From: J054 sp965223095
GTDB taxonomy: Bacteria; Pseudomonadota; Gammaproteobacteria; Steroidobacterales; GCA-2729495
Reading direction: 5' to 3'
Length of the DNA stretch: 64,000 nucleotides
Assembly: GCA_965223095.1 (NCBI GenBank)
Contig: OZ244979.1
Span: 1,674,001 to 1,738,000, forward strand
In this document: piece after piece, positions 1-7,952 of the stretch
Layout of the letters: every line of letters begins with the position of its first letter
Position numbering within the stretch: the first letter of the stretch is position 1
Notes under the pieces: model-generated
What the model saw: the letters and a program-made list of their open reading frames with translations, nothing else
What the model was told of the DNA's origin: nothing
The model's database searches: none
Program-made: the position numbers and the translations under genes

Positions 1-1
1 T

Positions 2-331
2 GAAACAATTGCTGATTGGCAGCTTGCTGCCTTCTTAGCTCAGCCCGATCATGGTTCAGGGGTCATGACTAAGGGCTTATGGCGCTATAGTCGCCATCCC
101 AACTATTTTGGCGAGTTTTGCGTGTGGTGGGGTTTCTTTTTGTTCGCCGCTAGCGCCGGTGCGTGGTGGACCGTCGTGTCACCTTGCATGCTCAGTTTTT
201 TGCTGTTCAGAATATCGGGCGTAGCCTTGACCGAAAAGGACATTGCGCTGAGGCGGCCAGAATATTCGCAATACTTGCGCAGCACCAGCGCGTTCTTTCC
301 TCAGCCACCAAAGGCTGAGTTCGATAGATAA
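2..331 (+). CDS. DUF1295 / steroid 5-alpha-reductase-like membrane protein, C-terminal part
   Basis: The frame is already open at the left edge and stops at 331, so only about the last 109 residues are present. They contain the block GLWRYSRHPNYFGE followed by two hydrophobic segments and a short polar tail, the C-terminal signature of DUF1295 integral-membrane oxidoreductases related to steroid 5-alpha-reductase; in that superfamily this end binds NADPH. An ATG at 65 falls inside the conserved block, and the upstream codons also fit the family (a QLAAF-like stretch), so 65 is not the true start. Substrate cannot be told from this fragment. No terminator is evident in the 158 bases that follow. 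Confidence 0.75.
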   Translation, partial: ETIADWQLAAFLAQPDHGSGVMTKGLWRYSRHPNYFGEFCVWWGFFLFAASAGAWWTVVSPCMLSFLLFRISGVALTEKDIALRRPEYSQYLRSTSAFFPQPPKAEFDR

Positions 332-489
332 TCGGCGCTTAGCAAGCCGGCATCTTGGTGCCTTAGTCGGGGGTAAGATCAGGCAAAACGTTAGGAGTTG
401 ATCAGTCCTTCGAGGGTCGGCTGATGCCAAAGCGAAGGACAATCATCAGTATTTTCCAGCCTGCTTCTAGCTGAGCTCAAAATCTTCCG

Positions 490-1155
490 CTATTCTTTCC
501 CACGCAATTCGGCACGTTTCTTGCGCACGACTTCCTTGCGACGTTCACGCGCTGCTTCGTAGTACTCATCCCAGTCGTCGTCGACATCCTTTTCGTAAAG
601 GCCTTCTATGTAGACCATGGCCGTCTGCGGTGACTCGGCCCAATGTATATAGCGCCAACCATCATCGGTGTTACGCAGCACGGCGCTGACCCGAACATTT
701 TCACCGATGGCGTTACCCATGACGGTTTTCATATGAAACCGCATTTCCCAGATAGCAATGGCGAGGTTTGGACCAATTTGCTTGACTTGAATCTGGGACA
801 TTTCTTCGCGAATGGCGTCGATGATGGGATTTGGCCGCTCGGGGTCTAGATAGTCATTGAGGCGATCCCAACCAACAAACCATTGTGCTTGTTCTTCGGC
901 GAGATAGGTGGGGTAGGCCTCGTCGGGGTCCCATAGTTCCAACACGGTGGCGTAATCTTGCGAATTCCAGCGTTTCGCTGTGTCCAGAATAACTTGCGTC
1001 ACGTCGCGTTCGATATCGGCATCGACTTCGATGGGCACTTGGGGAAGAACTACTTTATGGCCCCCGGCCGTACTCGTGGCGTTTGCCAGCATGAGTCCCA
1101 CGGTCAGCAGGATGGTGAGTAGCTGCGATTTCTTGCTGAGACTGTGATTAATCAT
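490..1155 (-). CDS. Secreted NTF2-like (SnoaL/DUF4440-type) protein
   Basis: 221 residues. The N-terminus has a Sec-type signal (KKSQLLTILLTVGLMLANA, cleavage near TSTAG). The mature part looks like a single NTF2-fold cup: a helix with AKRWNSQDYATVLELWDPDE, a WFVGWDRL stretch, and C-terminal strands VRVSAVLRNTDDGWRYIHWAES, as in SnoaL/DUF4440 ketosteroid-isomerase-like proteins. The last 35 residues are highly charged (Asp/Glu then Arg/Lys rich), which is unusual for the fold and may be a flexible tail. It lies downstream of copB on the same strand but 168 bases away, so co-transcription is possible but unproven. No catalytic role can be assigned. Confidence 0.6.
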   Translation of the reverse strand: MINHSLSKKSQLLTILLTVGLMLANATSTAGGHKVVLPQVPIEVDADIERDVTQVILDTAKRWNSQDYATVLELWDPDEAYPTYLAEEQAQWFVGWDRLNDYLDPERPNPIIDAIREEMSQIQVKQIGPNLAIAIWEMRFHMKTVMGNAIGENVRVSAVLRNTDDGWRYIHWAESPQTAMVYIEGLYEKDVDDDWDEYYEAARERRKEVVRKKRAELRGKE

Positions 1156-1323
1156 TTGTATTTTTCCTTACCAAGACCAACAGACCAGTGTTGAACAGAT
1201 TGACAGGATGGCCAAGCTAAAATTATATGTCGTAACTAAGGCGCCGGACTAAGCGTTACACTCTGCGGCACCATCGTTCGGATGCCCTGGGCCCGGGAGC
1301 ACTCGCCGGGAATGCGCGGGGGG

Positions 1324-2055
1324 TCAAAACCACGCACGCAAACCAATCACCGCGCGCCATCGACCACCTGACTGATCAGCCGGGTCGTGCCCCAACTCGT
1401 TGCGATAGTCTTTGGTGTAGCTCAGACCGACATAGGGTGCGAAGTCCGGACGAATTTCGTAGCCGAAGCGCCAACCAGCGGCAATTTCGGTAACGCCTTG
1501 GTCGATTCCCGATTCGGGCACATCGGAAAAAGCCACATTAATCTCGACGCGCGGTTGCAAAACCCAACGTCGCGTAATACGTAGCCCATATTCGACCTCG
1601 GCGCGGGCCGAGAGATCTCCGTCTTCGCTGACGAAGCCCACTAGATCGACCTCCAGTTGGTAGGGTGCCAGACCCATTACACCGACGCTCGCATAGGAGC
1701 TTGTAGGCCTCGGTCTCGGATCGTGGCGAACGCCCAGTTGCAGGTCCCAATAGCTGGAGATTGCGCGACTATAAAGGGCCTGCAGTTCTGCGTTTTCTAT
1801 GCCCGGGCCGTCGGACCATTCTCCTTCGGTTTTCAGCTGGGCCTTGTGGACGTCACCACCGATCCAAGATTGAATATCCCAAAGCGCGGCATCGGCGCCA
1901 GCGCGTGCCTGATACTCCATTCGGTCCGCAGCTACCATGATGTGCCAGTCCGCAGCTTGCGGGTCAGAGGAGGCTTCTGCGGCATACAGCGACAAGCTTG
2001 CCTGCCATAGACTGACGCCTAGCAGGCCGATGGCGATGACTCGCCGCCTAAACAT
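1324..2055 (-). CDS. copB: Copper resistance protein B (outer-membrane)
   Basis: 243 residues with a signal peptide ending near LSLYAAEA. The body matches the CopB/PcoB family: a start strand with MVAADRMEYQ, the WDIQSWIGGD segment, ELQALYSRAISSYWDLQLGVRHD, and alternating beta strands ending in a C-terminal aromatic residue (LRAWF), typical of outer-membrane barrels. Family members bind copper and work with CopA. The ATG overlaps the end of copA by eight bases (ATGTTTAG shared), so translation is probably coupled. The long Met/His-rich N-terminal repeat seen in some CopB proteins is missing; here the metal-rich segment is in CopA instead. Confidence 0.85.
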   Translation of the reverse strand: MFRRRVIAIGLLGVSLWQASLSLYAAEASSDPQAADWHIMVAADRMEYQARAGADAALWDIQSWIGGDVHKAQLKTEGEWSDGPGIENAELQALYSRAISSYWDLQLGVRHDPRPRPTSSYASVGVMGLAPYQLEVDLVGFVSEDGDLSARAEVEYGLRITRRWVLQPRVEINVAFSDVPESGIDQGVTEIAAGWRFGYEIRPDFAPYVGLSYTKDYRNELGHDPADQSGGRWRAVIGLRAWF

Positions 2056-3883
2056 TGTCCGGGTCCTGCTGCGCGGCGCTGACCACCACCGTGCGCATCA
2101 TGCCGGCTTTCATGTGCATCAGCAGATGACAGTGGAATGCCCAAGCACCCTCGGCATCAGCCGTCACCAGCACCGCCAGCCGTTCGGCGGGTTTCACACT
2201 GATGGTGTGTTTACGGGGTCGGGGTTGCTGCCCATTTTCCAATTCCATCCACATGCCGTGCAAATGAATGGGATGTTCCATCATCGTGTGATTGACGAAC
2301 ACCATGCGCGCGCGTTCGCCTAAGGTGAAGCGCAGAGGCTCCGTACGTGGGCTCGAGCGCTCACCATCGAAGGACCAAAGGTAACGTTCCATATTGCCGG
2401 TCAAGTGCAAGGTAATTTCGCGGCTTGGTGGGCGCTGATCGTAAAAAACCTGTGTGGCCCGTAAATCGGCATAGGTCAGTACTCGATGCGGCGTGTCGCG
2501 AAGGCCCGTGCCGGGTTCCGCTAAACGGTTTTTGGGCGCCGTGACAATATTGGCGACTTCCACACTCCGCTTAGGTGTCCATCCCGGTTCGCGAACAAGT
2601 TGTCCGAATCTTGTTTCGTCACTCGGCGCGCTGCCCGTATCCATTGCCTTGTGGTCGCCGTGCAGGCGGTGGTCACCAGCCGTTGGGGCAACGGCGACCG
2701 GATCCTGTGTTTCCGGAAGATGTTGCATGCCCGCGCCAGGTGCTTGCCGCGTCCCGTTCCCGCCCGCGTGGTGTTCGTGGTTCATCGAGCCATGGCCCAT
2801 ATCTTCCATGCTGCGCTGCGGTTGTTGCCGCAGGGGGGGTGGACTGGCTGCTAGCTGAGGGTTAGGCGTCAGTGTTCCAAAGGCATAGCCAGATCGGTCC
2901 ATGGATTCAGCCATGAGTCCATAGGCTTTTTCCGCCCGCGGTTCGATGAGTACATCGTATGTTTCCGCCGTGGCGAGTTGTAATTCCTGCACGTCTAGCG
3001 GAGCCACGGCCTGTCCATCGGCCTCCACCACCGTCATGGACAGGCCGGGGATGCGAAAATTGAAATAAGTCATGGCCGAGGCATTCACCAGCCGCAGGCG
3101 TATGCGTTCGCCGGGAATGTACTGCGCCGACCAGTCATCGCTAACCGCGTGGCCGTTTAGCAGGTAACTATAGGTGGCGCCGGTTACATCGGCGATGTCA
3201 CTCGGCGACATTCGCATGCGCGACCATTCCAAATGTTGCCGTAGGGCATCGCGCGCGCCCAGTCTACCGCGCAACATATTCATCAATGTGGGTTGGTTGC
3301 GGTCGTAATAGTCACTTTGTTTCTTGAGCCGGTCGTATAGGCGAGCCGGGTCTTCAAAGCTCCAATCAGACAGTACCAGTATGAATTCACGGTCGTAGTG
3401 AAAGGGTTCGTGCCCGTCCCGCGGATCAACCACAAGCGGTGCGTAAACGCCGGCCTGTTCTTGCAAGCCGGAATGACTGTGGTACCAATAAGTGCCCGTT
3501 TGCTTGAGGCGATAGCGATACTCGAAGGTTTCGCCCGGGCCAATGCCATCAAAGCTAATGCCGGGAACGCCATCCATCTCGGGCGGTAACAATATGCCGT
3601 GCCAGTGTAGAGAGCTGTCGACACGCAGTTCGTTGCGCACGCGCAGCCGGACCTCTTCGCCTTCGCGCATGCGCAATAGCGGGCCCGGCACGCTGCCATT
3701 GATGGTGATTGCGCTGGCCTCGCGGCCGGCGATGAGCAAAGTCTTTTCCTGAATGACCAAGTCGAATTCGTTCTTTGGCATGCCGATGCTGCCGCTGCGA
3801 GCCCAAGCGGGCAATAGGATCTGGCCACCCAAGCAGCTAGTGGCTAGAGAGCTGACGGTCAAAAATTTTCTGCGCGAGAACAT
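2048..3883 (-). CDS. copA: CopA-type periplasmic multicopper oxidase, Tat-exported
   Basis: 611 residues, the usual size for CopA/PcoA. The start has a twin-arginine leader (SRRKFLTVSS), expected because copper oxidases fold before export. Three cupredoxin domains are indicated by the copper-ligand motifs HWHG (residues 93-96), HSH (135-137), and near the C-terminus HPIHLHGMW and HCHLLMHMKAGMM, which supply the type 1, 2 and 3 coppers. A Met/His/Gly-rich insert in the middle (MGHGSMNHEHH and HGDHKAMD) is the copper-loading segment of this family. It oxidises Cu(I) in the periplasm. An AAGGAT ribosome site precedes the ATG. Operon order is small Cys-rich protein, copA, copB. Confidence 0.93.
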   Translation of the reverse strand: MFSRRKFLTVSSLATSCLGGQILLPAWARSGSIGMPKNEFDLVIQEKTLLIAGREASAITINGSVPGPLLRMREGEEVRLRVRNELRVDSSLHWHGILLPPEMDGVPGISFDGIGPGETFEYRYRLKQTGTYWYHSHSGLQEQAGVYAPLVVDPRDGHEPFHYDREFILVLSDWSFEDPARLYDRLKKQSDYYDRNQPTLMNMLRGRLGARDALRQHLEWSRMRMSPSDIADVTGATYSYLLNGHAVSDDWSAQYIPGERIRLRLVNASAMTYFNFRIPGLSMTVVEADGQAVAPLDVQELQLATAETYDVLIEPRAEKAYGLMAESMDRSGYAFGTLTPNPQLAASPPPLRQQPQRSMEDMGHGSMNHEHHAGGNGTRQAPGAGMQHLPETQDPVAVAPTAGDHRLHGDHKAMDTGSAPSDETRFGQLVREPGWTPKRSVEVANIVTAPKNRLAEPGTGLRDTPHRVLTYADLRATQVFYDQRPPSREITLHLTGNMERYLWSFDGERSSPRTEPLRFTLGERARMVFVNHTMMEHPIHLHGMWMELENGQQPRPRKHTISVKPAERLAVLVTADAEGAWAFHCHLLMHMKAGMMRTVVVSAAQQDPDNV

Positions 3884-3965
3884 GGGCTCAATCCTTGGTA
3901 GCCGTGAAGAAACGGGCCGCTAGTGCGGCTCTTTACGTTACAGAGGCGGTGATGAATTGAGCGGG

Positions 3966-4370
3966 CTAGATCAGCAGGACATCTTGTCTAGCGATGGGAT
4001 TATTGGCGGTAGCGAATTGAGGGATCGACCGTCTCGTACAGCGCGTCGTGTTTCGGCCTGCGCTGCTAAGCGGCGGCGCGGATTGCGTGATCTGAGGCTG
4101 CGCCGGCGCGTCACTGTCATACAAGCGAAGGGCAGGGGGTAGCCCGGCGGTAGGTGCGGGATTTTGTACGGCCGTGCCATCACAGATGCCGGCACAGCTG
4201 TTTTCGTGCTTAGCCTGCGGATCATCCTGGTCGGCGCATGGCATGGGATCCGCCTGCAGCCCAGCCGTTGCCGCCATTGCGCCCAACTCGATAGGCCCCG
4301 CAGTTACGCTAAGGCCGTTGAGCAGCAACATCGCCGCGACGCAGTAGCAGATTTTCCGTTTACTGAACAT
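3966..4370 (-). CDS. Small secreted Cys-rich protein heading the copper operon
   Basis: 134 residues, not recognised as a named family. It begins with a hydrophobic signal-like segment (CYCVAAMLLLNGLSVTAGP) and the mature part has cysteines in MPCADQDD, NSCAGICDG and TTRC, plus a proline-rich centre. The gene ends 82 bases upstream of copA on the same strand, the place where other copper operons carry small periplasmic proteins (DUF2946-like or CopC-like). A role in periplasmic copper binding is inferred from cysteines and position only. The C-terminal 40 residues look low in structure. The alternative that the start is downstream is unlikely because the signal segment would be lost. Confidence 0.55.
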   Translation of the reverse strand: MFSKRKICYCVAAMLLLNGLSVTAGPIELGAMAATAGLQADPMPCADQDDPQAKHENSCAGICDGTAVQNPAPTAGLPPALRLYDSDAPAQPQITQSAPPLSSAGRNTTRCTRRSIPQFATANNPIARQDVLLI

Positions 4371-4498
4371 GTTCTCGTGAATCTACTGCCATGGATACTC
4401 GCGATGCAAGTCGTCCGCGCAGGTTTTTCAACTATACGCCGCCCAGCAGTTTGGCGAGGACTTTGTGATTCGGTCTGGCGAGTTATCCGCGTGGACGT

Positions 4499-5143
4499 CT
4501 ACGGGGCTAGGCGATCCAAAGACCACTTACCATTCCGCAGCTCGAAGCGAAACCGATCGTGTAGGCGGTTCTCACGTCCCTGCCAAAATTCCATCATGTT
4601 GGGTACCACGCGATACCCACCCCAGAATGACGGCAAGGGAATTTCACCGTCACCAAATTTTTCGCTTGCCTGCGCGAACTGCGATTCTAATGCCGCACGT
4701 GCCGTTAGCACACTGCTTTGATGCGAGACCCATGCGCCAATTTGGCTGTCCCGGGGTCGACGGAGAAAATACCGGGCATCATCTAGAATTGCGGTGCGCT
4801 TCGCATGGCCGCAGATTTTTACTTGGCGATGTACTTCGTGCCAATAAAAAAGCAGGGCGACTTGGGAGTTGTTTTTGATGTCCTTGGCTTTTTTGCTACC
4901 CAGATTTGTATAAAAGATCAGGCCGTCTTGATCGTAGTACTTGAGTAGAACTGTTCGGGAAGAGGGCGCGCCCACCTCGTCCACCGTCGACAAACACATG
5001 GCATTAGCATCCATGGCCTCGACTTCCAGCGCATTGGAGAACCAATCATCAAATTGCAAGAATGGGTCAGCGCTTAGATCCGCGCGCCGCAGCGGGCGGT
5101 TACGATATTCTCGGCGAAGGTCTGCTAAATCGCGCTGGGTCAC
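4499..5143 (-). CDS. pdxH: Pyridoxamine/pyridoxine 5'-phosphate oxidase
   Basis: 214 residues, full length for PdxH. FMN-dependent oxidation of pyridoxamine or pyridoxine phosphate to pyridoxal 5'-phosphate in the cytoplasm. Visible hallmarks are the N-terminal RREY segment, the FMN-binding RTVLLKYYDQDGLIFYTN stretch, GSKKAKDI, the VALLFYWHEVHRQVKI strand, RPRDSQIGAWVSHQS and the terminal FWGGYRVVP...EFWQGRENRLHDR signature. It ends in LAP, as most PdxH do. It starts 8 bases after the stop of the acyl-CoA dehydrogenase gene, so the two are probably one transcript although the functions are unrelated. Confidence 0.95.
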   Translation of the reverse strand: MTQRDLADLRREYRNRPLRRADLSADPFLQFDDWFSNALEVEAMDANAMCLSTVDEVGAPSSRTVLLKYYDQDGLIFYTNLGSKKAKDIKNNSQVALLFYWHEVHRQVKICGHAKRTAILDDARYFLRRPRDSQIGAWVSHQSSVLTARAALESQFAQASEKFGDGEIPLPSFWGGYRVVPNMMEFWQGRENRLHDRFRFELRNGKWSLDRLAP

Positions 5144-5151
5144 GTTGCTGG

Positions 5152-6318
5152 CTAGTTGAACGCTTGAAGGCCGGTTTGGTTGCGGCCGAGAATCAGTGCG
5201 TGTATGTCGTGGGTGCCCTCGTAGGTATTGACTCCCTCGAGATTTACGGCGTGCCGCATGACATGGTACTCGTCGGCGATGCCGTTGCCCCCATGCATGT
5301 CTCGCGCCATGCGTGCGATGTCCAGTGCCTTGCCGCAGTTATTGCGCTTTAGCAAGGAAACCGCATCCGGCAGTAATCGTCCGGCATCCGCCAGCCGGCC
5401 CATTCGCAGGGCACCCTGCAGACCCAGGGCAATCTCGGTCTGCATATCCACTAGCTTTTTCTGGATGAGCTGGTTTGCCGCTAAAGGGCGGCCGAATTGT
5501 TGTCGCTCAAGCACATAGCGACGGGCTGCGTGCCAGCAGAATTCAGCGGCGCCCATTGCGCCCCAGGCAATGCCGTAGCGGGCCCGGTTCAAGCAATCGA
5601 ATGCCGCGCGCAGTCCCACCGCTTCGGGGAGCACATTGTTTTCGCTGACCTTCACGTTTTCCATCACCACGCCACCTGTCAACGAGGCTCGTAAAGATAG
5701 TTTTCCCTCAATTTTTGGGGTGCTCAAGCCCGGCATATCCCGGTCTAGTACGAAGCCGCGAACTTTATTGTCGTCGTCCTTCGCCCAGATCACGAAAACC
5801 TGCGCGACAGGTGAGTTTGTAATCCAAGTTTTTTCTCCGTTTAGCACATAAGCTTTACCCTGGCGTTTCGCGGAGCTGCGCATGCCGCCCGGATCGGAAC
5901 CGTGATCTGGTTCTGTGAGCGCGAAGCTGCCAATCCATTCACCACTTGCGAGTTTTGGCAGGTAGTGCGTTCGTTGCTCTTCGGTACCAAAAGCGTGGAT
6001 CGGATGCATGACTAGACTGGATTGAACACTGACGCAAGACCGATAGCCGCTATCGACGCGTTCAAGCTCGCGTGCCACTAACCCATAGGCTACATGGCTC
6101 AGTCCGGGGCAACCGTAGCCTTGAATGGTTCCGCCGAGTAGTCCGATTTCTCCGGCTTTTCGTATGCTGCTGGGGTCGAACCGATTTTTGCGAAAGTCCT
6201 CGACGATACGAGGCATCAAGTACTCATCGCAAAACCGCCGTGCAGAATCGCGAATCAGTCGTTCCTCATCACTGAGTTGCTCGTCTAGAAGTAGTGGGTC
6301 AGACCAATGTTCATTCAT
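5152..6318 (-). CDS. gcdH: Acyl-CoA dehydrogenase of the glutaryl-CoA dehydrogenase type
   Basis: 388 residues, the normal length of the family. FAD-binding and substrate motifs are clear: FALTEPDHGSDPGG, WITNSPVAQVFVIWAK, the RYGIAWGAMGAAEFCWHAA helix, RQQFGRPLAANQLIQ and, near the end, NTYEGTHDIHALILGR, in which the Glu is the catalytic base of glutaryl-CoA dehydrogenase. The enzyme would oxidise and decarboxylate glutaryl-CoA to crotonyl-CoA, a step of lysine, tryptophan and anaerobic or aerobic aromatic breakdown. It is first gene of a pair with pdxH. A related short/branched acyl-CoA dehydrogenase cannot be fully excluded, but the YEGTHDIHALILGR block strongly favours GcdH. Confidence 0.9.
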   Translation of the reverse strand: MNEHWSDPLLLDEQLSDEERLIRDSARRFCDEYLMPRIVEDFRKNRFDPSSIRKAGEIGLLGGTIQGYGCPGLSHVAYGLVARELERVDSGYRSCVSVQSSLVMHPIHAFGTEEQRTHYLPKLASGEWIGSFALTEPDHGSDPGGMRSSAKRQGKAYVLNGEKTWITNSPVAQVFVIWAKDDDNKVRGFVLDRDMPGLSTPKIEGKLSLRASLTGGVVMENVKVSENNVLPEAVGLRAAFDCLNRARYGIAWGAMGAAEFCWHAARRYVLERQQFGRPLAANQLIQKKLVDMQTEIALGLQGALRMGRLADAGRLLPDAVSLLKRNNCGKALDIARMARDMHGGNGIADEYHVMRHAVNLEGVNTYEGTHDIHALILGRNQTGLQAFN

Positions 6319-6738
6319 TATGGTTACGGCTTACAGAAACTCTTAAGGTTGCCGGGAATTATTCCACGCTGGAGCAGTCCATCGGTAGCGGGGTGCTTTG
6401 ATCGCATGCCGGGTACTCCGCTGCATTTCCCGCTTTGGCTGTCACGCGCACTGCCACGGCGCCTTTTTGCGGATGCTCGGCTGCCCGGAATTCACTAGCC
6501 AGAGTACTTCTCAGGCGCGCAGATTGATCCTAAGTCGTTGATATTGAAGTTATGCACGGCCGCCGTGGCGTTGCCGCCCTACTGTGCCTCGCTGCCTATT
6601 TTAGTGGATTTGTCCGCGCGGCAGCCCATGCGGGGTGGTGCTGATGGTCGCTGAGCTTGCCTCGCACGCCTGCTGTCCTTGCGCGCCACGGGCGGATCAC
6701 TCGCCCATCCGATATCGCCAGTGTCGATGGTTCGCCGC
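6319..6738. other. Intergenic region, no confident gene
   Basis: 420 bases upstream of the glutaryl-CoA dehydrogenase gene and downstream of the SPOR lipoprotein gene. It should hold the promoter of the gcdH-pdxH pair near 6320-6400, but I cannot place boxes. On the plus strand a 30-codon frame (6552-6644) reads like a lone signal peptide, MHGRRGVAALLCLAAYFSG and so on, ending GWC-stop; there is no clear ribosome site and no domain follows, so it is either chance, a decayed gene start, or a tiny secreted peptide. Confidence 0.5.
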
Positions 6739-7437
6739 TTACTTGTTGATGACAAAGCAATCCTGGCCTAACTTTTTAAGCGCTTGGCAGTTGCCGCGTG
6801 CTTCTGCGCCAGACATGGGCACGGATTTCAATAGGAAGCGGGAGCCAGGATGCTCGGCGGGCGTAACAATCCGAATCGGCCCGAGTAGGAGTTCGCCAAA
6901 ATGCTTAGAAAGCCGCCGCACTTCGCGATCAGCGGCGGCGGCCGTTAGGAAGGCGCCCAGTTGGACACGAAATTCTCCGGCACGCTCCGGCGGTGGCAAT
7001 AACTCCGGCTCGGGTTGGGGTATGGGAATCGACGCAATCAAGTCTCGCGCCTGCGCCGACTGAGGCGCGTCGGGATAAACATCCAGGAAGCCCTGCAGTG
7101 ATTCAAGCGAGCCCTCTTCCTGTGCAGTTTCCCATGCCGCTTCCATTTGCAACTGGGCAATCCGTGCTCGGGCTAAAGCGGCAGTTTCGCCGCTCGGGTA
7201 TCTCTCCAGGAACCGTTCATAATTATCAAGACGATCGCGAAATTCAGCGCGCTCCCAGGCGTTCTGTTGTTTTAGCTCAATGATCCGTGCGCGGGCGCGA
7301 TCGGCCAGTTCACCCTCCGGGTACTTGGCCAAGAATGCCAGATAGGCTTGGTTGGTATCTTCGCGTTCCGCGAGCTCCCAGGATTTCTCAGGGCTGCCGC
7401 AGCCGCAGAGTATCCCAAGGATAAGCACCAGGAGCAT
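6739..7437 (-). CDS. SPOR-domain lipoprotein with tandem helical repeats
   Basis: About 232 residues from the ATG at 7437, chosen because it opens directly on a lipobox (LGILCGC); the frame extends upstream to 7584 with a basic stretch (YRARR) just before, so a GTG near 7497 is an alternative. After the lipid-anchored Cys come three imperfect repeats built around LxxYPxGExAxxARxRI, resembling tetratricopeptide-type helices, then a proline linker (PQPEPELLPPPE) and a C-terminal SPOR domain (FRVQLGAFLTAAAADREVRRL ... CFVINK split over about 70 residues). SPOR domains bind denuded peptidoglycan, often at the septum. It is the last gene of the two-component operon; an envelope role is inferred. 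Confidence 0.75.
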   Translation of the reverse strand: MLLVLILGILCGCGSPEKSWELAEREDTNQAYLAFLAKYPEGELADRARARIIELKQQNAWERAEFRDRLDNYERFLERYPSGETAALARARIAQLQMEAAWETAQEEGSLESLQGFLDVYPDAPQSAQARDLIASIPIPQPEPELLPPPERAGEFRVQLGAFLTAAAADREVRRLSKHFGELLLGPIRIVTPAEHPGSRFLLKSVPMSGAEARGNCQALKKLGQDCFVINK

Positions 7438-7584
7438 TCGCCGTGCTCGATACTTAATGGCATCATCGGTTGTGCGGTTATCGCAAACCTTTTTCACTCG
7501 GCGCTGCGACCGGCATTCAACTTGTTTAGAGCCCGAGAAAAATCCAGCCTCGATTTTCGCCCGGATTCTATGCATCGGGACCAC

Positions 7585-7947
7585 TCAATTGGATAACCAT
7601 TCGCGCGCACTAGCTAATTCCGAATTTGCAAAGACGCGCAGTTGCGCTTGTGCAAGCTTGTTGGCTGCCGTGACCATGGATTTCAACCAAGCAACATCGG
7701 TCACCACGGCAACCCGTCGAAAATCATGCATATGGTGGAACCCGAGGCGAGCGTCGTCCCACAATGCGGTGGTCGTAAACCTAGTGAAACGCTCGCCGAG
7801 ATGGAACAGCAAATTGATCTTGTCATGTTTTTCCAGGCGCTGGTCGAGGGCCGGCAATAGAATTTCTTGGTAGTCTGCTTCCGTCACGCGGCCTTCTGCG
7901 CTTACACCCAGTAGTTGCTCCGGTAGGTTGTCAATCAGGATCAGCAT
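7585..7947 (-). CDS. STAS / SpoIIAA-like protein
   Basis: 120 residues. The pattern VSAEGRVTEADYQEILLPALDQ, KINLLFHLGERF, ARLGFHHMHDFRRVAVVTD and LRVFANSELASAREWL is that of the SpoIIAA-like (STAS/CRAL-TRIO-like) family of small single-domain cytoplasmic proteins. Such proteins are thought to bind hydrophobic ligands or act as regulatory partners; no biochemical function is firmly assigned. It begins 5 bases after the stop of the histidine kinase gene on the same strand, so it belongs to that operon, and the lipoprotein gene follows. No phosphorylatable Ser context like that of anti-anti-sigma factors is obvious. Confidence 0.8.
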   Translation of the reverse strand: MLILIDNLPEQLLGVSAEGRVTEADYQEILLPALDQRLEKHDKINLLFHLGERFTRFTTTALWDDARLGFHHMHDFRRVAVVTDVAWLKSMVTAANKLAQAQLRVFANSELASAREWLSN

Positions 7948-7952
7948 GATGG

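Noticed and set aside
3283..3828. 181-codon minus-strand frame inside copA
   Set aside because: Shifted frame of the multicopper oxidase with Cys/Ala-rich nonsense composition; the copA frame holds all copper motifs.
4371..4498. Copper-responsive operator (cop box or CueR dyad) before the copper operon
   Set aside because: I looked for a cop box or a GC-rich CueR-type dyad with 19-base spacing and saw none that was convincing.
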